Positions 34,917 through 43,484 of a stretch of 64,000 nt of DNA are shown here, piece by piece. Position 1 is the first letter of the stretch. Each line of letters starts with the position of its first letter. Below the pieces are notes generated by a model. That model did no database searches. It saw only the letters and a list, made by a program, of their open reading frames with translations, and was not told the DNA's origin. A program made the position numbers and the translations under genes. Source of the stretch: Halodesulfovibrio spirochaetisodalis (lineage in GTDB: Bacteria; Desulfobacterota; Desulfovibrionia; Desulfovibrionales; Desulfovibrionaceae); assembly GCF_001672295.1 (NCBI RefSeq), contig NZ_JXMS01000002.1:62001-126000 (forward strand), written 5' to 3'.

Positions 34917-34948
34917 AGCCCCTGATCGGAAAGATCAGGGGCTTTATG
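34912..34948. terminator. very strong hairpin terminator
   Basis: A perfect 16-bp stem, CATAAAGCCCCTGATC with its complement, around GGAAA. It defines the end of a plus-strand transcript after 34755. Confidence 0.8.
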
Positions 34949-35141
34949 TTTGTGTATGAGTAGAGGGAAAGTGTGGTTTAGGTGATTAGGTTAGATTCAG
35001 TCCCCCACTCTCTCCCTCAGCGGTGCGATTACCAGAACCGCAGCAGGGAGTGCATCTGAAATGCAAGAGTGAAGAACAACCGTATTATCGAAACTTGTAC
35101 TCACCTTACAGTGAGAATTGTACATCAAATTTGCCAGACTG

Positions 35142-35181
35142 GTGCGGCAGGTATGCTGGTTGATTTTCACACCTGCCGCAC
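35142..35181. other. hairpin downstream of zraP-like gene
   Basis: GTGCGGCAGGT and ACCTGCCGCAC form a perfect 11-bp stem around an 18-nt loop, just past the zraP-like stop (minus strand). It lacks a T-tract, so it may be a weak terminator or stability element. Confidence 0.5.
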
Positions 35182-35192
35182 AATCTGTGTCG

Positions 35193-35684
35193 TTAGTCGA
35201 AGAGCCTAGAGAAGAAGCCCTTCGGCTTAGGGGCGCTGCCATCTGGTTTCTGAGAGTCTTCTGTTGCGGAATCAGAAGCAGTGTCAGCGGGTCGGAACGC
35301 ATCATTATTATCTGTCCAGCTATTTGAGGGGATGAAGCCGTACTTTTTCATCATTCCTTCTTCGAACACAACACGCTCTGCATGCAGCTTGGCGCGGAGT
35401 TCTTTCATGGCGTTCACGATCTTTTGAATATCATTCACTTCGGCATTCGGGTTGTTTGTAAGTGCGCGAAGCATGGTTCTTTTTGCCCAGAGTTCCTCAC
35501 GGAGAGGGCGTGTCTTTTCTGCGTACGCCTTGGTTATTTGGTGCACCTCTTTTCGTTGAACATCGGAAAGCGTTGATTGAGGGGAAATAGCTTTTTCGTG
35601 TTCAGCGATTTCAGTGGCGTCGGCAACAGTGCCGCTGGCGATTGAGAATACAAGCATTAAAGCAATGAAAAGACGAATAGTCAT
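35193..35684 (-). CDS. ZraP/Spy-like periplasmic metal-stress protein
   Basis: This 163-residue exported protein has a signal peptide (MTIRLFIALMLVFSIASGTVADA) and a helical core with LSDVQRKEVHQITKAYAEKTRPLREELWAKRTMLRAL, then a second helix with NAMKELRAKLHAERVVFEE. These are features of the Spy/CpxP/ZraP heavy-metal-sensor and chaperone family. The ATG at 35684 has GAGG. It is divergent from a sensor kinase and sigma-54 regulator, exactly the arrangement of zraP and zraSR in enterobacteria, and has its own sigma-54 promoter. Likely function: periplasmic zinc-responsive chaperone that also dampens the kinase. The acidic/Pro-rich tail is unusual. Confidence 0.75.
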   Translation of the reverse strand: MTIRLFIALMLVFSIASGTVADATEIAEHEKAISPQSTLSDVQRKEVHQITKAYAEKTRPLREELWAKRTMLRALTNNPNAEVNDIQKIVNAMKELRAKLHAERVVFEEGMMKKYGFIPSNSWTDNNDAFRPADTASDSATEDSQKPDGSAPKPKGFFSRLFD

Positions 35685-35898
35685 TTGTATACCTCGTATA
35701 TGTAAATGCAAAACGGATATGAAAAAGAGCAGTAAAAAGTGTTTTGCACAGTAATCTTTTTTAGGGCGCAGCGTCACGATTTCCTGAAAACAATATCTGT
35801 TGCCATACAATGAGAGGGTGAACTCATTTTACGTGACGCTACGCTCTATACGCTTCAGCAGCCAGTCGGGGGAGCTAGCTTGCTTATGGTTTCTACAT

Positions 35899-35914
35899 AG
35901 CAACGGGTGTGCCA
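35899..35914 (-). promoter_or_regulatory. sigma-54 promoter of the zraP-like gene
   Basis: On the minus strand the sequence is TGGCACACCCGTTGCT: a perfect TGGCAC-N5-TTGCT. It is about 215 bp before the ATG, giving a long 5' leader. Confidence 0.8.
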
Positions 35915-36022
35915 AAAAAATGAAAAATGCAATTATGCTTGTATTACAGTAAGATAAAAAAAGTGGTGCTATTTTTTGTAGAACGCGGTAGAGACGCAAT
36001 GTATAAAATCTTTACGTTTTGC

Positions 36023-36052
36023 CTAAAACGTTTAGAAATTAAACGTGTTTTA
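36023..36052. promoter_or_regulatory. paired sites for the ZraR-like activator
   Basis: CTAAAACGTTTAG (36023-36035) and TTAAACGTGTTTTA (36039-36052) are two related palindromes. They lie 110-140 bp upstream of the -24 element of the zraP-like promoter, and just before the kinase gene. The rest of the gap shows nothing else. Confidence 0.6.
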
Positions 36053-36110
36053 TTTTAATTACCTGTAATTATAGAATATAAAAAGAATGCAACATGGAGC
36101 GAAGAGCGCA

Positions 36111-37988
36111 ATGCGTTCAAAAAATACACGAAAGAGAACATCGTCGAGCTGGATGGTTTCACCATATTGTATTGTGGGCGTTATTTTGCTGGTCGGGCTT
36201 GGGGTAGCCTCACTTACGTACAATACAATATTGCAGAATAAAAAAGCATACGTGCGCTTGTATGAAGATAAAGGTGCTTCCCTGATTACCTCTGTCGAAG
36301 CAGGGGTACGTACCGATTTGCGTAGTAAAAACTCTACGATCCGCTTGAAATTACTCCTTGATGAAATGGCGAACAGACCAGAAATTTTCTTTATTGCGAT
36401 TACATTCAGCGACGGAACCATTATGCAGAGCAGTTTTAAAGAAGGCTTGCAGCGCATGGAAAAGTCTTTTTTGCAACGCGTTAAAAATTTGGAAGCTGAG
36501 CCAAAAGAGCGATCTGTAATATACGATGCTAATCAACGGCAGGTGTTTCTTGCGTACAGAGAATTCACTCCGCTCAGCCGTCTTGCTGTCTGGGATAAAT
36601 TGGAGAAGGAGAGGACGCTTAAGCCGCTAGAGGGGTTCATTAAGCTTTTTAAGAAAGATAGAGCTGCACAGGAAGCCATGCCACGTAATACAATGGCTAA
36701 TAAAAAGATTGATACGCGGCAGCTTGCAGCTGATGTGGAGTCGTTTCTTGGTCCGGTAGGAGAGGAAAGAAATCCTCCTGTAATTTATGTGGGGCTGGAT
36801 GGTAGACCATTAAAAGAGTTGCAGCGGGCTAGTATTGTACAGGCTGTTGTTACCAGTGGCAGTGTACTTTTGTTGGCTGTTGTCGGATTCATTTCTTTGT
36901 ATTGGGCGCACCGTGCCCAGCGGTCAAAACGTAAAGCCGGACGGAGTCAGGCTATGGTTCAGGAGGTTATGTACAACCTTCCTGATGGATTGATCGTAAC
37001 GGACAGTAAAGATCAGATCGTTTACATGAATGAATTGAGTAGGGTTCTGCTCCATTGTGAACAAGATATTACTGCCGGAGCAGATGTTGCACAGGTACTG
37101 CTTCCTGATCTTGTGCCGTACTACCTTGAGGCTCGTGACGGTTCGTTACGTCGCGAACAGGTACTTGAGCTTTCAACTGAAGAGGTTCCGTTGCTGCCTG
37201 TCGGTGTGACTGGCTCTGTCATTAAAGATGATCAGGGTGGTGTTGTGGGAACTGTGTTCCTTATACGTGATCTTCGTGAGATGCATAGTTTGCAGACCGA
37301 GGTTGAGCGTAAAGGTAAGCTTGCCGCTATTGGATCACTTGCCGCTGGTGTTGCACATGAAATTAGAAATCCACTTAGTTCCATCAAAGGTGGCGCAACC
37401 TATTTGAAGTCACAGTTTTCCCAAGGTAGTGCCGGAGAAAAGACTGCTGCAATTGTAATTGATGAAGTTGAGCGTCTTAATCGAGTAATTACAGATCTCA
37501 TCGGTCTCTCCCGTCCGTCAGATTTAAGTCTCAAACCTGTGGATGTAGCAGGTATTATTGAGCACTGTACAGGCCTGATAGAGCAGGAGGCAGAGTTGCG
37601 GGATGTGGAACTATCCGTATCTATACCGGACGCAGCGCCGCAGGTCATGCTGGATGCTGACAGATTTTCACAGGTATTACTTAACTTGTGTCTGAATAGT
37701 CTGGATGCCATGGATTCTATGGATAACGGCGGGAAATTGCAGGTTTCAGTTGTGCCCGATGCGCAGTCCACAAGTGTCATCGTTGAAGATAATGGCGAAG
37801 GAATGGACACGGAAACAAGAGACAGGATTTTCGAACCGTATTTTACCACCAAATCACACGGTACAGGACTTGGATTGTCCGTAGTGCATAAGATTATAGA
37901 AGCCCATAACGGAATTATTCGCGTGTTCTCCACTAAAGGAAAAGGGACACGATTTGTAATACAGCTGCCTTGTATGGATAAGGAATAA
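36111..37988 (+). CDS. ZraS-like sensor histidine kinase
   Basis: This kinase of about 625 residues has TM1 near residues 17-37, a large periplasmic domain (about 38-240; starts with NKKAYVRLYEDKGASLITSVEAG), TM2 (SVLLLAVVGFISLYW), a PAS domain (VMYNLPDGLIVTDSKDQIVYMN), HisKA with GVAHEIRNPLSSIKG and HATPase with GTGLGLSVVHK. The start at 36111 is chosen because of GGAG/AAGAG upstream; 36087 is also in frame. It precedes the sigma-54 regulator by 2 bp and is divergent from the ZraP-like gene. Probably senses envelope or zinc stress and phosphorylates its partner. Confidence 0.85.
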   Translation: MRSKNTRKRTSSSWMVSPYCIVGVILLVGLGVASLTYNTILQNKKAYVRLYEDKGASLITSVEAGVRTDLRSKNSTIRLKLLLDEMANRPEIFFIAITFSDGTIMQSSFKEGLQRMEKSFLQRVKNLEAEPKERSVIYDANQRQVFLAYREFTPLSRLAVWDKLEKERTLKPLEGFIKLFKKDRAAQEAMPRNTMANKKIDTRQLAADVESFLGPVGEERNPPVIYVGLDGRPLKELQRASIVQAVVTSGSVLLLAVVGFISLYWAHRAQRSKRKAGRSQAMVQEVMYNLPDGLIVTDSKDQIVYMNELSRVLLHCEQDITAGADVAQVLLPDLVPYYLEARDGSLRREQVLELSTEEVPLLPVGVTGSVIKDDQGGVVGTVFLIRDLREMHSLQTEVERKGKLAAIGSLAAGVAHEIRNPLSSIKGGATYLKSQFSQGSAGEKTAAIVIDEVERLNRVITDLIGLSRPSDLSLKPVDVAGIIEHCTGLIEQEAELRDVELSVSIPDAAPQVMLDADRFSQVLLNLCLNSLDAMDSMDNGGKLQVSVVPDAQSTSVIVEDNGEGMDTETRDRIFEPYFTTKSHGTGLGLSVVHKIIEAHNGIIRVFSTKGKGTRFVIQLPCMDKE

Positions 37989-37990
37989 TA

Positions 37991-39364
37991 ATGCCAGCGC
38001 ATATTTTAATTGTTGATGATGACAGTTCACACCGCACAGTTCTCCGCACTATTATTGAAGACTGGGGGTATGAGGTTTCGGAAGCTCCAGACGGTGAGAC
38101 TGCGGTGGCTATGACGCAGGAACGCCCATACGATACCGTGCTTATGGATATTCGCATGGGAGCTATGGACGGTATTACTGCTCATAAGCATATAGCAAAA
38201 CATAACCCGTCTATTCCGGTTCTGATTATGACAGCGTATTCGTCTATTAATACGGCTGTAATTGCTCTGAAACAGGGTGCGTATGACTATTTAATTAAGC
38301 CCCTCGACTTTGATGTGCTGAAGCTTACTATTGAACGTATGCTTGACCATACACGGTTGGTGGAAGAAAATCGGTCGCTTAAAGAAAAAGGTGCTGACAA
38401 CAACCAGTTCGGCATGGTCGGTAACAGTGACCGGATGCATGAACTTGTTGAAACCATTACCACCGTGGCACCGACACATGCTCCGGTATTGATCACTGGT
38501 GAGTCCGGTACCGGTAAGGAGTTAGTTGCAAAAGCTGTTTTTCAGGCAAGCGAACGCTCATGTAAGCCGTTTGTTACGATTAACTGTGCTGCACTGAGTG
38601 AAAGTTTGTTGGAATCAGAGCTGTTCGGTCATGAAAAGGGAGCATTTACAGGAGCGGATAAGCGCAGGGACGGCTTGTTCTGGCAGGCGGACGGCGGAAC
38701 CATTTTTATGGATGAAGTGGGAGAGATACCCCTTTCTCTGCAGGCGAAACTCTTACGCGTATTACAGCAGGGTGAATTGCAGCGGGTAGGTAGCGATGCC
38801 ATTTTGCATGTAGATATTCGAGTTATTGCTGCCACCAACAGGGACTTGCAGGAAGAAGTGGCTAATAAGACATTTCGTGAAGACCTGTATTATCGCTTAA
38901 ATGTTATCGGGCTGGAAGTACCTTCCTTGCGGGAGAGACAGGCCGATATTCCTTTGCTGGCTGAACATTTTATGAAAATATATGCAGATAAGTATAGTAA
39001 GAATGTTGTCGGGTTTTCACCGCAGGCAATGGATGCTCTGGTAAATAACCCATGGCCGGGAAATATTCGTGAGCTTGAAAATACCATGGAGCGCGCTGTT
39101 ATTATGGCTACAGCAGAGTATATTACGGACAGAGAGCTTCCTGCCAGTTTGCGTAACAGTGTACCGGAACCTGCAGCAAGTCCACGAGGTGGAGATCTTC
39201 CGCTTGGCGATGTCTCTTTGGAGAATCTTGAAAAACGAGCTGTTCAGGCTGCACTCAAGAAACATAAAAAGAAAGTGGATGCGGCCAATGCATTAGGGAT
39301 AACCCGTGCAACACTGCATAGCAAAATCAAAAAATATGGTCTTGAAGAGCAGAAGAAAAAATAG
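37991..39364 (+). CDS. ZraR-like sigma-54 response regulator (REC-AAA-Fis)
   Basis: This 457-residue NtrC-family regulator starts 2 bp after the kinase. Receiver: LIVDDDSSHRTVLRTII, phospho-Asp in TVLMDIRMGAMDG, and Lys in DYLIKPLDFD. AAA+ domain: Walker A GESGTGKE, GAFTGA loop, Walker B TIFMDEVGE. C-terminal Fis helix-turn-helix: AANALGITRATLHSKIKKYGL. It should activate the sigma-54 promoter of the divergent ZraP-like gene through the paired palindromes in between. A strong terminator follows, so the pair forms one unit. Confidence 0.9.
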   Translation: MPAHILIVDDDSSHRTVLRTIIEDWGYEVSEAPDGETAVAMTQERPYDTVLMDIRMGAMDGITAHKHIAKHNPSIPVLIMTAYSSINTAVIALKQGAYDYLIKPLDFDVLKLTIERMLDHTRLVEENRSLKEKGADNNQFGMVGNSDRMHELVETITTVAPTHAPVLITGESGTGKELVAKAVFQASERSCKPFVTINCAALSESLLESELFGHEKGAFTGADKRRDGLFWQADGGTIFMDEVGEIPLSLQAKLLRVLQQGELQRVGSDAILHVDIRVIAATNRDLQEEVANKTFREDLYYRLNVIGLEVPSLRERQADIPLLAEHFMKIYADKYSKNVVGFSPQAMDALVNNPWPGNIRELENTMERAVIMATAEYITDRELPASLRNSVPEPAASPRGGDLPLGDVSLENLEKRAVQAALKKHKKKVDAANALGITRATLHSKIKKYGLEEQKKK

Positions 39365-39390
39365 GCTGTAGCTGCAAGAGGATAAGAAAT

Positions 39391-39433
39391 AAACAGGGAG
39401 TATCTCTTAAAAGAGATACTCCCTGTTTTTATT
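39391..39433 (+). terminator. terminator of the two-component operon
   Basis: A near-perfect 18-bp stem, AAACAGGGAGTATCTCTT with its complement around AA, then TTTTTATTTTG. Confidence 0.9.
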
Positions 39434-39582
39434 TTGTCGAGGCAGGAAACAGTAATGAGGGATTGTAAAGTAAATGAGGAGGTCGGGTGTGCATATCTCA
39501 TTGTACTGAAAACAAAAAACTGCATTAATAGAAAATGCGGTCAGGTTTTGAAGGCAGGTTAACGGATACGTGGTGTAGGTAT

Positions 39583-40386
39583 ATGGCACAAAGAAGCATA
39601 CGTCAGATTGTGTACGATACAATGTACTTGCAGAACACGCTTGCAGGGAAGATTTTTAATGTCTTTCTGATAGCTTGTATTGTGTTGTCAGTGATGGTTG
39701 TGCTCGCGTACTCCATTCCTTCGGTTGCGGCGGAATACTGGTTTGCCGTAAATTATTTGGAATTTTTTTTTACGGTACTTTTCACCATAGAATACCTGCT
39801 CCGTGTCTGGTGCACTCCTTCTCCGAAGTCGTATATATTCAGTTCTTTCGGTGTGATAGATTTTCTTTCTATTGCGCCGACATGGGTTACAATTCTTTTT
39901 CCGCTGTTCCCATCGCTGGCGTTACTGCGTCTTTTTCGTGTTTTGCGCATACTCCGGTTAGTAAAGTTATTACAGTATTTGAACGATACGTATTTAATGG
40001 TTCAGGTTTTGCGCAACAGCCGGCGTAGAATAGCCGTGCTTTCGTTGTGGATTCTTGTGCTGGTCGTCATCTTCGGAACGCTTATGTACGTTATTGAAGG
40101 TCATGCGCATGGATTCACATCGATTCCTATTTCCATATATTGGGCCATCGTTACACTGACTACAGTAGGATACGGTGACATAACACCGCAAACTGTTCTT
40201 GGTAAGATTGTAGGCGCAGTTATTATGTTGATCGGCTATAGTATGATAGTCGTACTGGCGGGAGTGATATCGCAGAAATTTACAGAAGCAAAAACAAATG
40301 TTCAGGAGAAAGTTTGCAGTGCATGCGGTGGAGATGGGCATGCTATTGATGCAGTATACTGCAAGCACTGTGGCAATCTTTTGTAA
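39583..40386 (+). CDS. voltage-gated potassium channel (Kv-like) with zinc-ribbon tail
   Basis: This 267-residue inner-membrane protein has six TM segments. The S4 voltage-sensor helix reads LRLFRVLRILRLVKLL with arginines every third residue, and the selectivity filter is TLTTVGYGDITP. The last 25 residues carry CSAC and CKHC, a four-cysteine zinc-ribbon-like module, not usual for bacterial Kv channels. The start at 39583 (MAQRSIRQ) is preferred to 39535 by a TAGGT site and family length. Monocistronic. It probably sets membrane potential or osmotic balance, fitting a marine host. Confidence 0.88.
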   Translation: MAQRSIRQIVYDTMYLQNTLAGKIFNVFLIACIVLSVMVVLAYSIPSVAAEYWFAVNYLEFFFTVLFTIEYLLRVWCTPSPKSYIFSSFGVIDFLSIAPTWVTILFPLFPSLALLRLFRVLRILRLVKLLQYLNDTYLMVQVLRNSRRRIAVLSLWILVLVVIFGTLMYVIEGHAHGFTSIPISIYWAIVTLTTVGYGDITPQTVLGKIVGAVIMLIGYSMIVVLAGVISQKFTEAKTNVQEKVCSACGGDGHAIDAVYCKHCGNLL

Positions 40387-40568
40387 GTTGTTGCATACTT
40401 TTTGTATGTTTTTTTGATGTTGCCTGTTTTATTAACACATATTAACATACTTGATATGTGGTACATACAGCAGAATATACGCACTTCTTAACCGCAATAT
40501 AGCTGCGCTGCGACTGGCTATATTGCCAGAAACTATTTTAACCAAGCACTCACAGAACACCTAGGGTT

Positions 40569-40647
40569 CACAGTACGTTGCGTTGTCAGATCGTGCATGC
40601 GGTAACGTTCTTTTGTCGCGATTGTAATCTGGTAATAACGTACTGTG
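40569..40647 (+). other. structured region before the TPR gene
   Basis: CACAGTACGTT (40569-40579) and AACGTACTGTG (40637-40647) are exact complements 57 nt apart. Inside, CAGAT (40587-40591) pairs with ATCTG (40627-40631). Another hairpin, GCAATATAGC with GCTATATTGC, lies at about 40494-40524. The gap 40387-40705 therefore looks structured, perhaps a regulatory leader, but no known riboswitch or tRNA is recognisable. Confidence 0.45.
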
Positions 40648-40705
40648 TGCATTATCCCCAGCATACCCGCGTGGTGTTTAGACACGGCCGAAGGTTGGAG
40701 CTCTC

Positions 40706-42061
40706 ATGTCGATTGAAAGTGTTTTAGCTAAAATGGAATTTAGAAAATTCGAGGCTAGCATAATCGACTTTTTCATGAAGAAAAACGGCTATGCCATAGT
40801 CTTGACCGAGGACACCAACTTTACGACACTTTTGCGGCAAACACTCAATAAGCATTTGGGATTGCGAAACAAGTGTTTTTCGCAAGTTAGTTCAGTTGAA
40901 GAAACCCTTAAACTAATTAAGAAAGAGCTTGCATCCGACAAAAAATTATTAGTTTTTATCGAGCGTATTTTTAAAGATAAAGAAATGTCATCGCTGGTTC
41001 GTAAGATTAAAGACGAATACAGTAAGTGCGTGGTTTTTATAACCATGACAGAGGCTCCTCGTGAGCAGTTTATTCTTCTGCACGAACTTGGAGCGGACAA
41101 CTTTATCACTAAACCTATCGCTATTAATACGTTTATTGAGAAGGTTGCTCATAGCATTAAGCCGCAAAGCAAGGTTAGTCAGCTTGTTGAAATTGCGAAA
41201 ACTATGCTGGAGCAAGGCGCTTATGAAGATGCAGCTAATGTTGCAAAGACAGTCCTGAAGGCGAAACCGGGACATTCTGCTGCTCTTCTTGTTATGGGGG
41301 ATGCCTACAAGGGCTTGAAGAAGTATGAACAGGCGCATAAATGTTACATGGGAGCAGGGGATTCAGCACCGCTGTTTCTTGATCCTTTAAAAAAACTCGC
41401 AGATTTGTATGGTGTTGCCGGAGTAAAGAAACGGCAGCTCGATTGTCTTACCAAGCTTGATAAAATGAGTCCGCTGAATGTTGAGCGAAAGCTTGATATT
41501 GGGTCGATATATGTTGATCTGGGGAACTTTGTCAGTGCAGATGCGTATTTCGAGGGCGCGTTGCGTCAGGCTAATAAAGAGGCAATGGATTATCTGGGCA
41601 GTGTGTCACAGCGCATTGCCACTGCGTATGAAGAGCAGGACCCACAACGTGCAGAGCAATATTTACGCCGGGCTTTGCGTGTAAAGGGTGACAGTCTTGA
41701 TAAAGGGGATGTGGATACCTTTAACACTCTTGGTATTGTTTTGCGTAAACAAGGCAAGTGGCGTGAGGCTGTCCAGGAATACAAGCGTGCTCTTCAAGTA
41801 TCCAGAAAGGATGAAAATCTTTACTACAATATTGCCGTGGCCTCGGCTGAGGGGAAAGATTTTGCACAGGCTGTGGCCTGCCTGAAGAAAGTGATTCAGT
41901 TGAATCAGGAATTTGTACGTACGGAAACAACCGTTGCGTATAATATGGGGCTGATATTCTATAAGGGCGGAGAGATGGAGTTGGCTAGAGTTCATCTTGA
42001 AACCTGCCTTGATCTTGATCCGAATCACGCAGGTGCAAAAAAAGTTTTATCACTTATGTAA
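40706..42061 (+). CDS. receiver-like domain plus tetratricopeptide-repeat protein
   Basis: This 451-residue cytoplasmic protein starts with a CheY-like domain (about 25-150: AIVLTEDTNFTTLLRQTL, FITMTEAPREQ, and the Lys in ADNFITKPIAIN) followed by about seven TPR units (for example YEDAANVAKTVLKAKPGHSAALL and GKWREAVQEYKRALQVSRKDENLYYNIA). The position of the phospho-acceptor Asp reads FIERIF, a Glu, so the receiver is probably not phosphorylated or is fixed in an active-like state. TPRs mediate protein binding. Partners cannot be deduced: no chemotaxis or flagellar gene is adjacent. Confidence 0.85.
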   Translation: MSIESVLAKMEFRKFEASIIDFFMKKNGYAIVLTEDTNFTTLLRQTLNKHLGLRNKCFSQVSSVEETLKLIKKELASDKKLLVFIERIFKDKEMSSLVRKIKDEYSKCVVFITMTEAPREQFILLHELGADNFITKPIAINTFIEKVAHSIKPQSKVSQLVEIAKTMLEQGAYEDAANVAKTVLKAKPGHSAALLVMGDAYKGLKKYEQAHKCYMGAGDSAPLFLDPLKKLADLYGVAGVKKRQLDCLTKLDKMSPLNVERKLDIGSIYVDLGNFVSADAYFEGALRQANKEAMDYLGSVSQRIATAYEEQDPQRAEQYLRRALRVKGDSLDKGDVDTFNTLGIVLRKQGKWREAVQEYKRALQVSRKDENLYYNIAVASAEGKDFAQAVACLKKVIQLNQEFVRTETTVAYNMGLIFYKGGEMELARVHLETCLDLDPNHAGAKKVLSLM

Positions 42062-42080
42062 GATTTTTTCTGAAGAAATA

Positions 42081-42164
42081 AAAAAGACAGCCTTTTTTTC
42101 TTAAGTTGTTGTACAGTCCTATGCAGAGTAAAACAACAAAGGAAAGAAAGGCTGTCTTTTTTTT
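42081..42164 (+). terminator. very long hairpin after the TPR gene
   Basis: AAAAGACAGCCTTT (42082-42095) pairs with AAAGGCTGTCTTTT (42147-42160), and inner segments (TTGTTGT with ACAACAA) extend the pairing with a few mismatches. It ends in eight T, so it can terminate transcription, but the 84-nt size is unusual. Confidence 0.65.
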
Positions 42165-42311
42165 GTACTGAAAAAACAGGAAAAATGTTTTCTGAGATGT
42201 AAGATGGAAAGGATAACATTTTTGAAATTGCACTACTTGAGGTTATCTGCAAAAATTGATATAGATCGAATCACATCATGAAAAGAATATCTTCCTTAAG
42301 GAGGGGCGGAA

Positions 42312-43484
42312 GTGGCACACACTAAAGTAAACAAAACTATTGCTGAGATTAATGAGCGAATTCGTTCCGGTAAGGCCGTTGTATTGAACGCTGAGGAAAT
42401 GACCGAAGCGGTACGTACAATGGGTAAAGAAAAGGCTGCCAAAGAGGTGGACGTAGTTACAACCGGTACTTTTTCGCCGATGTGCTCATCCGGTCTTCTC
42501 TTTAACATCGGCCAGAAAGAGCCACCAACAATCAAGACATCCAAGGTTACTCTTAACGGCGTGCCTGCGTATGCGGGGCTTGCTGCTGTTGACGGATATC
42601 TGGGCGCGACGGAGCCGAGGGAAGATGATCCCCTTAACAAGGTGTATCCGGGACAGTTTAAATACGGCGGCGGTAATGTTATTGAAGATCTGGTAGCAGG
42701 GCGCACTGTTTCATTGCGTGCTGAAGCCTATGGTACTGATTGCTATCCGCGTAAATCGTATGAAAAAGAGATTACGCTTGCAGATCTGCCTCATGCTGAA
42801 CTGTTTAACCCTCGTAACTGCTACCAGAACTACAATGCTGCTGTTAACCTTACCAGCCGGATTGTGTACACCTACATGGGGCCACTTAAGCCGAATATGC
42901 GCAATGTAAACTTTGCGACTGCAGGTTGTTTATCGCCATTGTTTAATGATCCGCTGTTTAAGACTATCGGGCTTGGTACACGTATCTTCCTTGGTGGCGG
43001 TATCGGGTATGTTATTGGTGCAGGTACGCAGCATGTTCCTAATCCTAAACGTAATGAACGCGGTATTCCTCTTTCTCCTGCCGGTACGCTGGAGTTGAAA
43101 GGTGATTTGAAACAAATGGAAGCCAGATACTTGCGTGGCTTGAGCTTCATAGGCTACGGTAACACCATGAGTGTCGGGGTAGGTATTCCTATTCCGGTGC
43201 TTAATGAAGAGATTGCCTGGTACACTGGTGTGGCAGACAGTGATATTGAAATGCCGGTAAAAGACTACGGGCACGATTATCCGAATGGATTGCCGCGTGT
43301 ACTCCAGCATTGTACCTATGAAGAGCTGAAGTCCGGTGAAGTGGAGATTATGGGCAAAAAGGTTGAGACAGTGCCTATGACCAGTTACCCGATTTCACTT
43401 GAGATTGCAGACAAACTTAAAGAATGGATTCAAAAGGGCGAGTTTCTTTTGAGCGAACCAGTGGAAAAAATTCCCGCATGGTAA
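42312..43484 (+). CDS. DUF39 homocysteine-biosynthesis protein
   Basis: This 390-residue protein begins with GTG after AAGGAGG. It matches the DUF39 family by VTTGTFSPMCSSGLLFNIGQ, NGVPAYAGLAAVDGYLGATE, GGGNVIEDLVAG and FLGGGIGYVIGAGTQH. In methanogens and Desulfovibrio this family takes part in an alternative route from aspartate semialdehyde and sulfide to homocysteine, working with a NIL/ferredoxin protein that is not next to it here. The conserved cysteines in FSPMCSSG and TAGCLSP are candidates for carrying sulfur. The stop overlaps the start of a LarE-like sulfur transferase, so the two are translationally coupled. Confident family, moderate function. Confidence 0.88.
   Translation: MAHTKVNKTIAEINERIRSGKAVVLNAEEMTEAVRTMGKEKAAKEVDVVTTGTFSPMCSSGLLFNIGQKEPPTIKTSKVTLNGVPAYAGLAAVDGYLGATEPREDDPLNKVYPGQFKYGGGNVIEDLVAGRTVSLRAEAYGTDCYPRKSYEKEITLADLPHAELFNPRNCYQNYNAAVNLTSRIVYTYMGPLKPNMRNVNFATAGCLSPLFNDPLFKTIGLGTRIFLGGGIGYVIGAGTQHVPNPKRNERGIPLSPAGTLELKGDLKQMEARYLRGLSFIGYGNTMSVGVGIPIPVLNEEIAWYTGVADSDIEMPVKDYGHDYPNGLPRVLQHCTYEELKSGEVEIMGKKVETVPMTSYPISLEIADKLKEWIQKGEFLLSEPVEKIPAW

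Noticed and set aside
35760-35790. Second sigma-54 promoter for the zraP-like gene
   Set aside because: GG and GC spacing fits, but the surrounding bases do not match TGGCAC or TTGC; the element at 35899 is far better.
40569-40647. tRNA gene
   Set aside because: Length is right, but there is no T-loop TTCGA motif, D-loop or proper anticodon stem.
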